A stretch of DNA of 14,871 bases from contig JBAXTB010000118.1 of NCBI GenBank assembly GCA_037130425.1, positions 1 to 14,871 of the forward strand, in the 5' to 3' direction. Shown in pieces: positions 1-6,998 of the stretch (within the stretch, counting starts at the first letter, position 1; each line of letters begins with the position of its first letter). The notes beneath the pieces are model-generated. The model was not told where the DNA came from. It was given only the letters and a program-made list of their open reading frames with translations, and ran no database searches. The position numbers and the translations under genes are program-made. The stretch is from M3007 sp037130425. Lineage in GTDB: Bacteria > Bacteroidota > Bacteroidia > Chitinophagales > Saprospiraceae.

Positions 1-555
1 ACGACCAATGCGGGCGCTTCCTGGCAAAATATCAGCGCCAACCTGCCCAATGTGCCTGTCAATTGCGTGATTTATGATGCGCCAACCAATTATTTATTGA
101 TCGGAACCGACATCGGCGTATATTATTCCGATGCCGATCAAATCAACTGGGCGCCATTCGGCGAGGGCATACCCAATGTGTATGTATTTGATTTAAAAAT
201 ACGTCAGGCAAGCAGGCGCCTGTACGCAGGCACACACGGGCGCGGCATTTATTCGATCCCGATGGAGTCGGTGACGGGTACAAAGAATCCGGTTGAAAAT
301 ACCTTGCAAATCCAGATTAGCCCCAATCCCGCATCCAACACCATCGGGTTCACAGGCGCGGGCGACCATGTTTTTTCCGGCAAGGTCGTTTTGACTGATC
401 TTTCCGGTCGGCTGATGTTTCAACAAAATATTCAGGATCAGGAAATGAGCCGCATTGTGCTCAAAATCAATCAATTACCTTCAGGCGTATATGCGCTCCG
501 ACTGGTTTCTGGCCAAGATCATTTTGCGCCTTTAAAAGTGGTGGTGCAGCACTAA
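1..555 (+). CDS. T9SS-secreted BNR/sortilin-like repeat protein, 3' fragment
   Basis: The frame is open from base 1, so the start lies upstream and only the last 184 residues are visible. The first part reads SWQNISANLPNVPVNCV, then LLIGTDIGVYYS, then YAGTHGRGIYSI. These Trp/Asn-Leu-Pro and GT..GVY motifs are typical of BNR/sortilin-type beta-propeller blades in secreted Bacteroidota proteins. The last ~80 residues form a T9SS type A sorting domain: an I-S-P-N-P-A start, a central V-L-T-D-L-S-G-R strand, and LPSGVYALRLVSG before the final K-V-V-V. Such domains direct Sec-exported proteins through the outer membrane by T9SS. The native substrate or role cannot be told from this part; glycoside hydrolases and surface proteins both carry such blades. 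The stop overlaps that of the convergent rpiB. Confidence 0.85.
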   Translation, partial: TTNAGASWQNISANLPNVPVNCVIYDAPTNYLLIGTDIGVYYSDADQINWAPFGEGIPNVYVFDLKIRQASRRLYAGTHGRGIYSIPMESVTGTKNPVENTLQIQISPNPASNTIGFTGAGDHVFSGKVVLTDLSGRLMFQQNIQDQEMSRIVLKINQLPSGVYALRLVSGQDHFAPLKVVVQH

Positions 556-980
556 CAAGCGATTTTTTCCACGCGCCGCGCGTGACGTCCACCTTCAAAC
601 TCGGTGCTGATAAAAATACGCACCATCGCCTGGGCTAAAATTTCCGGGATAAAGCGGGCCGGCAATGCAATGACATTCGCGTCATTGTGTTGCCGCGCCA
701 AGGAGGCCAGTTCTTCTGTCCAGCATATCGCACAACGGATGCCCTGGTGTTTGTTGGCCGTAATCGCCACGCCGTTTCCGCTGCCGCAAAGCAAAATGCC
801 ATATTCTGCCTGACCGGACTCCACAGCCAGCGCCACCGCGTGCGCAAAATCAGGATAATCAACAGATTCGAGCGAGTGGGTTCCAAAATCCTGTACCATG
901 TGGCCCTGGGCTTGCAGCATGGCAACCAAGCCGTCTTTGTATGGGAAACCGGCGTGGTCGCAACCGATTGCAATTTTCAT
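552..980 (-). CDS. rpiB: Ribose-5-phosphate isomerase B
   Basis: The 142-residue cytosolic enzyme interconverts ribose 5-phosphate and ribulose 5-phosphate in the non-oxidative pentose phosphate pathway. Its length is normal for the RpiB/LacAB family. Visible family motifs are GCDHAG (6-11), DYPDFA (41-46), CGSGNG (65-70), ANKHQGIR (75-82), RQHNDANV (96-103) and EGGRHARRV near the end. Cys65 and His98 align with the catalytic Cys66 and His99 of E. coli RpiB, so this is the cysteine type rather than the glutamate type of Mycobacterium. The ATG at 980 starts directly with MKIAIGCDHAG, as expected. It lies 35 nt downstream of the MarC-family gene on the same strand and is probably co-transcribed with it. 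Its stop shares four bases (552-555) with the convergent neighbour. Confidence 0.95.
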   Translation of the reverse strand: MKIAIGCDHAGFPYKDGLVAMLQAQGHMVQDFGTHSLESVDYPDFAHAVALAVESGQAEYGILLCGSGNGVAITANKHQGIRCAICWTEELASLARQHNDANVIALPARFIPEILAQAMVRIFISTEFEGGRHARRVEKIAC

Positions 981-1015
981 AAAAAATTGATTTTTAATTA
1001 TTTATAGAGAGATGC

Positions 1016-1651
1016 TTATTGAAACCTACCCAGTTCTGCGACTAAATGCACCATGCCGTCTACAATGAATTGTACGCCAATGGCAATGACGATAAAGCCC
1101 ATAATCCGGGCAATGGCGTTCAAGCCGCCCGGACCAAATACTTTAAACAAAAACGGCGCAATGCGTAGGCAGCCCCAAACCATGACGGCCATACCAAGTA
1201 TTGCTGCTATGATCGTTAGGCGTTCATTCCATTGCGGGTGCTGGTTGAACTGTGTAATCAAATAGGAAATCGAACCCGGCCCCGATAACATTGGCATGGC
1301 CATCGGCGAAAACGCTATATCATTCCGGTCATGCGCCTGTTTTTCAACCGACTCATCATAACCGCGTCGTTTGGCAAAACTGCCCGACATCAGACCAAAA
1401 CCACTGATTAGCAGGGTAATACCACCTGCGATGCGCAACGCATGTAGCGTTAACCCAAAAAAACTCAGGATGTATGTACCCGCTAAAAAGAATACAACCA
1501 AAATAATCATGAAATACAAACTGGTATTCAGGGCAATACGATCCCGTTCTGCTTTTGGGCGGCCACTCGTGAGGGCTACATAAACCGGAATAGCGCCCGG
1601 CGGATCAACAATACTGAACAGCGAAAAAAGCGTAGCGAAGAAAAAATCCAT
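1016..1651 (-). CDS. MarC family (UPF0056) integral membrane protein
   Basis: This is a 211-residue inner-membrane protein with about six hydrophobic segments. It shows the paired signatures of the MarC/SnatA family: SIVDPPGAIPVYVAL (13-27), a central RIAGGITLLISGF, AFSPMAMPMLSGPGSIS in the second half, and a final hydrophobic helix ending IGVQFIVDGM. MarC was once linked to multidrug resistance, but that is not supported for the family; SnatA-type members are reported as amino-acid transporters or exporters, so the substrate here is unknown. An upstream in-frame TTG at 1678 would add nine residues, but it lies inside the -7 promoter element. The ATG at 1651 gives the usual MDFFF..LFSLFSIVDP start and was chosen. 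It is the first gene of a two-gene unit with rpiB. Confidence 0.88.
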   Translation of the reverse strand: MDFFFATLFSLFSIVDPPGAIPVYVALTSGRPKAERDRIALNTSLYFMIILVVFFLAGTYILSFFGLTLHALRIAGGITLLISGFGLMSGSFAKRRGYDESVEKQAHDRNDIAFSPMAMPMLSGPGSISYLITQFNQHPQWNERLTIIAAILGMAVMVWGCLRIAPFLFKVFGPGGLNAIARIMGFIVIAIGVQFIVDGMVHLVAELGRFQ

Positions 1652-1675
1652 GAACAGGAGGGTGTTGTTGTGCGG

Positions 1676-1708
1676 CAAAGGTAAACGCCTTTAGCCGTTC
1701 GGACAAAA
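1676..1708 (-). promoter_or_regulatory. Bacteroidota-type promoter for the MarC-family gene and rpiB
   Basis: Read on the minus strand, TACCTTTG (1683-1676) matches the Bacteroidota housekeeping -7 consensus TAnnTTTG exactly. It is preceded by TTTTG (1708-1704), a good -33 element, at a 20-nt spacing, which is in the usual range. Transcription would start near 1672, leaving a leader of about 20 nt before the ATG at 1651. Assignment is by consensus match only. Confidence 0.72.
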
Positions 1709-2166
1709 CTGCTGTCAAAATGCTTTTTTATTTCGTGGAAGAATGACAGAAATACGGAAGCCGGCCAAATGAGCTTTTAAATGGATTGGGGTTCCAGGCT
1801 CCCCCAATCAAACTTTTTAAATTCCTTGGTGTTGTAAAAGTACAAAGTTTTGTCATTATTAGGCCGCAAACAGCCCGCAAGTGCAGGCTTTATGACATAT
1901 CTTGCGCCTATCCTTGAACTTTCTGTCGCTTTCCATATTTTCGCCCCGGTTTTTGCGTTTTATACGCCAAAGCAATAGGTTTTGTGCCTTTGGGTTTAAT
2001 AACCAGGATAATTTGCACAAAACCAATTGCGACGGAGTGAACGCATTCAAGAAATCCTTTGATTCCATCGAATGCTGTTAAAATTTACACAAAATTTCGG
2101 CGTTTTGAATCGCTAATCCGCTTCATGCCGTTTAAAAATACAATCAAAACTTAAATCCTCTTTGAC
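1709..2166. other. Non-coding divergent region between the MarC-family gene and the TPR gene
   Basis: These 458 nt separate the minus-strand MarC/rpiB unit from the plus-strand envelope operon. I see no convincing gene. A 69-codon minus-strand frame at 1859-2068 has no recognisable motif. The stretch holds an 8-bp hairpin (1784-1809) and a small TTGTA/TACAA inverted repeat (1832-1845). No exact TAnnTTTG element is present on the plus strand; the nearest (TGCCTTTG at 1985-1992, one mismatch) has no TTG at a usable distance. The promoter of the TPR operon is therefore unlocated and may use another sigma factor. Confidence 0.6.
1784..1809. repeat. Strong stem-loop in the divergent intergenic region
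   Basis: GATTGGGG (1784-1791) and CCCCAATC (1802-1809) form a perfect 8-bp inverted repeat around a 10-nt loop, followed on the plus strand by AAACTTTTT. It resembles an intrinsic terminator, yet no plus-strand gene lies upstream of it. It could end transcripts crossing from the rpiB side, or be an operator or transcript-processing structure. Confidence 0.45.
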
Positions 2167-5100
2167 ATGAACCTTCGGAATGGCTTGTGCTCCTTCCTTT
2201 TGTTGTTTGCCACGATTGCGCTTCAGGCGCAGCAAACAACCGTCTACACCGAGGCAAACCTCGCGTACAACCGCGGTGTCGACTTCTTTAACCAAAGCCT
2301 GTATGGTCTTGCGCAGAAGGAATTCCGCTCGGCTATGGATTTGCTGCGTCCGGCCAATGAGCCGGAATGGCGCTCGGTAAAAACCGACGCTGAACTTTAC
2401 CATGCCAAATGCGCCGTTCGCCTCAATCAGCCGGAAGCCGAAAAATTGGTACTCGATTTTCTGCGGGAAAATGCGCCTTCACCGGTTGCCGGCCAGGCTG
2501 CGCTTGAAATCGGCGACTACTATTTCAACAACAAACAGTACGACAAGGCGCTCACGTATTACGACATGGCGCCCAGCGCGTCGGGCCCTACGCGCGACGA
2601 AATTCAGTTCAAAAAAGGGTACGCTTATTTTGTTACCAAGCAATTTTCGCGTGCGAAGGGCGCTTTGGGCAGCCTAAAAGAGAATACCCGCAGCGAATGG
2701 TATTACCCGGCCAATTATTACTATGGCTGCTGCGCTTTTTTTGAAGCCAAATACGACGAGGCCGCTAAAGCATTTGCGCGTTGCGAACAGTCCGATAAAT
2801 ACAAACAGGCTGTACCTTATTATATTACCCAGATTTACGCGGCTAAAAAGCAGTACGATCAGGTAATTTCCTATGGCGCTTCCAAGGCGCAGGACAGCAA
2901 CATCAAAAATCGCCCGGAACTGAACCAGTTGGTCGGACAGGCTTATTACGAAAAAGGCGATTTCAAAAAAGCGATTCCGTACCTCGAATATGCCGCCAAC
3001 AACGGCGTTTCCTTGCGCCCGGCCGATTATTACCAACTCGGTTATGCGCAGTACCAAAACGGGTATTACAAAAATGCCATTGAAAACTTTGAGCAACTCT
3101 CCAAGCAGGACAGTTTGCTCGGCCAAAACGGCTTGTACCACCTCGGCGATTGTTATTTGAAAACCAAAAACAAATTTGCCGCCCGCAATGCGTTTGGGCA
3201 GGCTTCGAGCCTCAACTACGACAAGTCGGTTAAAGAAGACGCGCTCATCAATTACGCCAAATTGAGTTATGAATTGAAATACGACCGCGACGCCATTGAC
3301 GCCTTGCAGCGTATTCCGACAAATTCGCCGTATTATGAAGACGCTCAGGCGCTTATGAGTGAAGTGTTCCTGAATACCCGCGATTACGACCGCGCATTGG
3401 CTACATTAGAAGGCGTTAAAAACCGCACGCCGCGCTTGAATGAAACCTACCAGAAAGTGGCTTATTTCCGCGGACTTCAATTGTACCAAAATAACCAGAA
3501 AGACGAGGCGCGCCGTTATTTCAATAAATCTTTGGAATATCCGCTTGACAAACGCACCTCCACGCTTTGCTCCTTCTGGATCGGGACCATCGCGCATGAA
3601 TCGGGCGAATATGCGGTTTCTAAACAGCATATCGGCTCTTTCCTCACGCAAGGCAAAAGTTACAACGACCTGCCGGAAGAAAGCAGCCTTGTGATGGGCA
3701 ATTATGTGCAAGGTTATAACCACCTGAAACTCAAGGACTACAAATCGGCGCTGAGCAATTTCAAAGCCTGCGTAGACGGCATTAAGCGCAATGACGATAA
3801 AATCAAAAATGACCATATTCGTACAGCCGTTCTGGGCGATGCCGTCTTGCGCGCGGGCGACTGTCATTTCAAAAACAATCAGTATTCCGACGCGCTCGCT
3901 TATTACAACGAAGCCGTGACCAAGAAGTATGAGGGTTTTGAATACGCGATTTACCAAAAAGCAATTATCAAAGGTTTGCAAGGCAGCCCGCTCGACAAGG
4001 CCGTGGCGCTGGAAAGCCTGATTGACAAATACCCGAACAGCCGTTACACCGACGAAGCCTTGTTTTTGTTGGGCGACACCTACCAGGAAATGAACAAGTT
4101 GGATCAGGCCATTCCGCCGCTCAAACGCTTGGTGTCTGATTTCCGCGGCCGTTCTTCCCTGATTAACCAGGCGCTGTTGAAACTCGGTTTGATTTCCTAT
4201 AATCAGGGAAATACGACGGCTTCGGTGAATTATTACAAGCAGGTTTTTGCCAATAACCCTGAAAACTCGGAAGCCAAAGACGCGCTTGCGGCCTTGCAGG
4301 AAATTTATGTAAAAGACTTAAACCGCCCCGACGAGTATTTTGCATTTGTGGAAACGGTTCCCGGTTATAATGTTACGTCCGGCTCCAAAGACAGCGTAAC
4401 CTACCAATCGGCTGAAATTCAATATCAAAATGGCCGTTTCCAGCAGGCAATCGACGGTTTTTCCAACTATTTGGCTAAATATCCGAACGGAAGGAACGCC
4501 CTGAGTGCCTACTATTATCGCGGAGAATGTTATGCATCCAACGACATCAAGAAGTACAGCATGGCGCTCAAGGATTATGGCGCAGTAGTCAACCGAGGTC
4601 CAAGCAAATTATACCCAAAAGCCGCCGAAAAAGCCTCCTGGATCGCGTACAACAAAGACAAAGACTATTCCCAAGCCTTCGAATTCGCCCGCAAATGGGA
4701 AGAATCGGCGCCAACCGAAGCATCCCGTTTCGACGCCCAGTTGATGGCCATTAAATCGGCTTATCAAACCAATAATTCTGTGTCGGTAAATGATTACGCC
4801 GGAAAAATTTCAAGTTCCGGGCTTGCATCTGCCGAACAAATTGCATCGGCCAAATATTATGTTGGCAAAATGGCTTACGACAAAGGCGATTACCCGCGCG
4901 CGTACCCGGCCCTGCAGGAAGTGTCTGTAAAAACACAAAATGAAATGATGGCCGAATCCTATCATTTGATGGGCCAAATTCTGTATAAACAGCACAAATA
5001 CAATCAGGCAGAAGAATTGCTTTCGGAAGCAAACAAGGCGAGCGCCGGTTATGACAACTGGATTGCGCGCAACCTGATCCTCCTGTCCGACGTATATGCC

Positions 5101-5283
5101 GATCAGGGCGATAAAAACAGCGCGACGGCTGCTTTGGAAGCAGTGTTGGAAAACTACAAGGGCGACGATCCTACGATCACGACGACTGCGCGTCAGAAAT
5201 ACAACAAATTGGGAACGGCGCCAACCATGAACAATACGACCAATAAGGGCGGAAACCTGCTCGATATGGACGAGCGCAACTAA
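2167..5283 (+). CDS. Exported long TPR solenoid protein (first gene of the envelope operon)
   Basis: This 1038-residue protein starts with a Sec signal peptide (hydrophobic LCSFLLLFATIALQAQ, cleavage near residue 22). There is no lipobox cysteine after the hydrophobic core, so it is probably soluble or complex-bound in the periplasm. Nearly all the rest is tandem TPR-type helical repeats. Clear ones are near 31-60, 111-133 (LEIGDYYFNNKQYDKALTYY), 148-168, 183-207, 253-276 (GQAYYEKGDFKKAIPYLEYA), 287-311 and 322-346, continuing to about residue 1010. The tail (MNNTTNKGGNLLDMDERN) is polar. TPR solenoids are protein-binding scaffolds, and no catalytic motif is visible. The ATG at 2167 gives the signal peptide directly. 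The next gene, an outer-membrane barrel, starts 67 nt downstream, suggesting that the TPR protein docks on or feeds that barrel. I recall long TPR/barrel gene pairs in other Bacteroidota, but cannot name the family. Confidence 0.88.
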   Translation: MNLRNGLCSFLLLFATIALQAQQTTVYTEANLAYNRGVDFFNQSLYGLAQKEFRSAMDLLRPANEPEWRSVKTDAELYHAKCAVRLNQPEAEKLVLDFLRENAPSPVAGQAALEIGDYYFNNKQYDKALTYYDMAPSASGPTRDEIQFKKGYAYFVTKQFSRAKGALGSLKENTRSEWYYPANYYYGCCAFFEAKYDEAAKAFARCEQSDKYKQAVPYYITQIYAAKKQYDQVISYGASKAQDSNIKNRPELNQLVGQAYYEKGDFKKAIPYLEYAANNGVSLRPADYYQLGYAQYQNGYYKNAIENFEQLSKQDSLLGQNGLYHLGDCYLKTKNKFAARNAFGQASSLNYDKSVKEDALINYAKLSYELKYDRDAIDALQRIPTNSPYYEDAQALMSEVFLNTRDYDRALATLEGVKNRTPRLNETYQKVAYFRGLQLYQNNQKDEARRYFNKSLEYPLDKRTSTLCSFWIGTIAHESGEYAVSKQHIGSFLTQGKSYNDLPEESSLVMGNYVQGYNHLKLKDYKSALSNFKACVDGIKRNDDKIKNDHIRTAVLGDAVLRAGDCHFKNNQYSDALAYYNEAVTKKYEGFEYAIYQKAIIKGLQGSPLDKAVALESLIDKYPNSRYTDEALFLLGDTYQEMNKLDQAIPPLKRLVSDFRGRSSLINQALLKLGLISYNQGNTTASVNYYKQVFANNPENSEAKDALAALQEIYVKDLNRPDEYFAFVETVPGYNVTSGSKDSVTYQSAEIQYQNGRFQQAIDGFSNYLAKYPNGRNALSAYYYRGECYASNDIKKYSMALKDYGAVVNRGPSKLYPKAAEKASWIAYNKDKDYSQAFEFARKWEESAPTEASRFDAQLMAIKSAYQTNNSVSVNDYAGKISSSGLASAEQIASAKYYVGKMAYDKGDYPRAYPALQEVSVKTQNEMMAESYHLMGQILYKQHKYNQAEELLSEANKASAGYDNWIARNLILLSDVYADQGDKNSATAALEAVLENYKGDDPTITTTARQKYNKLGTAPTMNNTTNKGGNLLDMDERN

Positions 5284-5304
5284 ACTTGACGAAAATCAAA
5301 TCCG

Positions 5305-5327
5305 GCTCCCTGTAAAAATCGGGGAGT
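5305..5327 (+). promoter_or_regulatory. Intercistronic hairpin between the TPR and barrel genes
   Basis: CTCCCTG (5306-5312) pairs with CGGGGAG (5320-5326) with one G-U pair around a TAAAAAT loop, in the 67-nt gap after the TPR stop. There is no T-run after it, so it is a poor terminator. It could protect or process the transcript, or tune expression of the downstream genes. Confidence 0.35.
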
Positions 5328-5350
5328 AAAATCCAACTTATTCAATCGTT

Positions 5351-6982
5351 ATGCTCAATCATAAATTTTTGTTGGCAGCGTCATTTTGCTTGTTTTTCGG
5401 CGCGCCTTATGCCTTTTCACAAAAAGAACTGCCTGGCGAAAGCGTCAACATCGTAAAAGAATTTGATGCGCGCCTGCTGGAATCAAATAAAATCGGCGTT
5501 TCGCCAACTTTGCCAGTCCTTGACACGACCACGAAATTGCAAGATTATTACGTGCCGCAACGTCCCTTGGCCGTGAAATACGATGCGCCAAAATTGCGCC
5601 CAATCGGGATGAAATCGGGCAAAAAAGATGAAATTTACAGGGGATTTGCAAAATTAGGCGGCGGCGTTCCGACGGCCTTGTGGGCTGAAGCCGGTTACGC
5701 CCTTAATGTTAAAGATAAATTTGACGGCAAAATCTGGTTCCGCCACCACAACCAAAGCGCCGATAAAGCGCTTGAAAACCAAAAGTTCTTTCTTAACGAC
5801 GGCTTGGTAACCGGCAATTATTATATCAATGACAAGCTAGCCGTGGAAGGCAAAATCGGATATAGTTTTGACCGGGTGCATTTCTACGGTTACAACCACG
5901 ATTCTATAACCGCATTAGAAAACCGGGTGCGCCAGGATTACAAAATATTGGACATTGGCGGGCGTCTGTACAACAAGGAACGCACCGACGCAGATCTTAA
6001 TTTCTCGATCGCGCCCAAGTTTTATTTGATGAACGATTACTATGCAAACCGGGAAACCGGCTTTGACCTGGCGCTTTCGGCTACCAAATGGTTTGCAGAA
6101 AAACACCCCTTGCGTTTCATCATCCGCACCGATTTTACCACGTTCGACGATACGGTAAAACAAAACCTGAATAATATTTACCTGCAACCGTCCTTCACGT
6201 TTCACTCAGACATCCTGAAATTGAAAATTGGTGGAAACTTTGCCAGCAACCGCGATGTGTTTAGCGTGTTTCCGGATTGCGAACTTGGTTTGCGCGTTTT
6301 CGGCGATGGTTTCCAGATTTTTGCCGGCGTTACGGGCGATTTGCGGAAAAATACCTACCGCACCATGTCGGAATACAATCCGTTTATTCAAATTCGCGGT
6401 TCAAAACTGCGCAATACGCGTTTGGATAGTTACTACGGCGGCTTAAAAGGCGATTTCGGTTGGCTGGAGTATTCCGGTCAGGTAGGGTACAATAAAGCCT
6501 CTAACCTTGCCTTATTTCAAACCTTGTACACAACGGAGGGAATTACGCGTTTCCAGGCGGTGTACGATACCGTTAAAATGGTGAATGCCCAGGTTTCAGT
6601 TAAAATAAAGATGCTCAAATCTTTAGCCCTTACCGGTACTTTAAGCGAGAACATCACGATGGAAACAAGCCGGGAGAAAAAGCCTTGGGGCTTGCCAAAA
6701 CTCGAAGGTAATTTCGGCGCTTTATACACCCTGCTTGATGGCAAAGCAACCTTAAAAGGTAATTGTTTCATTGCCGACGGTATTTGGTACAACAATTCGG
6801 AAGGCATCGCCAAACAAAGTAAAATATTATTTGATTTGGGTTTTGGGGGTTCCTATAACTTTACCAAAAACTTCGGCGCGTTCCTTGACGTCAATAATTT
6901 ATTGAACAATCGTCGGGCGCGTTGGGCTGATTATCCGCTGGTTGGAACCAACTTTATGGCGGGTATCACGGCGCGTTTTTAA
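5351..6982 (+). CDS. Outer-membrane beta-barrel protein, TonB-receptor-like barrel without plug
   Basis: This 543-residue protein begins with a signal peptide (FLLAASFCLFFGAPYAFS, cleavage near residue 24). A ~70-residue non-barrel segment follows (VNIVKEFDARLLESNKIGV ... VPQRPLAVKYDAPKLRP). From about residue 95 to the end there are alternating amphipathic strands rich in Tyr, Phe, Gly and Asn, such as AKLGGGVPTALWAEAGYAL. It ends in DVNNLLNNRRARWADYP, then GTNFMAGITARF, with the C-terminal Phe expected of a BAM-inserted barrel. The last ~40 residues resemble the end of TonB-dependent receptors, but 543 residues is short for that family and I see no plug domain or carboxypeptidase-like N-terminal domain. 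Automatic annotation might say TonB-dependent receptor; an unassigned Bacteroidota barrel family is safer. It lies between the TPR gene and the SprB/OmpA gene (16-nt gap), so a joint complex is likely. Confidence 0.82.
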   Translation: MLNHKFLLAASFCLFFGAPYAFSQKELPGESVNIVKEFDARLLESNKIGVSPTLPVLDTTTKLQDYYVPQRPLAVKYDAPKLRPIGMKSGKKDEIYRGFAKLGGGVPTALWAEAGYALNVKDKFDGKIWFRHHNQSADKALENQKFFLNDGLVTGNYYINDKLAVEGKIGYSFDRVHFYGYNHDSITALENRVRQDYKILDIGGRLYNKERTDADLNFSIAPKFYLMNDYYANRETGFDLALSATKWFAEKHPLRFIIRTDFTTFDDTVKQNLNNIYLQPSFTFHSDILKLKIGGNFASNRDVFSVFPDCELGLRVFGDGFQIFAGVTGDLRKNTYRTMSEYNPFIQIRGSKLRNTRLDSYYGGLKGDFGWLEYSGQVGYNKASNLALFQTLYTTEGITRFQAVYDTVKMVNAQVSVKIKMLKSLALTGTLSENITMETSREKKPWGLPKLEGNFGALYTLLDGKATLKGNCFIADGIWYNNSEGIAKQSKILFDLGFGGSYNFTKNFGAFLDVNNLLNNRRARWADYPLVGTNFMAGITARF

Positions 6983-6998
6983 CTATTTTACCTTTTAT

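Noticed and set aside
1652..1678. TTG start for the MarC-family gene
   Set aside because: The TTG lies inside the -7 promoter element, and family members start at the MDFFF-type methionine.
1859..2068. 69-codon minus-strand frame in the intergenic region
   Set aside because: No recognisable motif and no supporting promoter or neighbour; basic, low-information sequence. It cannot be excluded as a small gene but lacks support.
3406..3981. 191-codon minus-strand frame inside the TPR gene
   Set aside because: Shadow frame opposite a strongly supported TPR protein; no motif of its own.
5351..6982. Full TonB-dependent receptor / SusC identity
   Set aside because: No plug domain and about half the length of SusC-type proteins; the TPR partner also lacks SusD lipoprotein features.
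6942..6998. Upstream start for the SprB/OmpA gene
   Set aside because: It would overlap the end of the barrel gene and add 19 residues before a complete signal peptide; the ATG at 6999 fits better.
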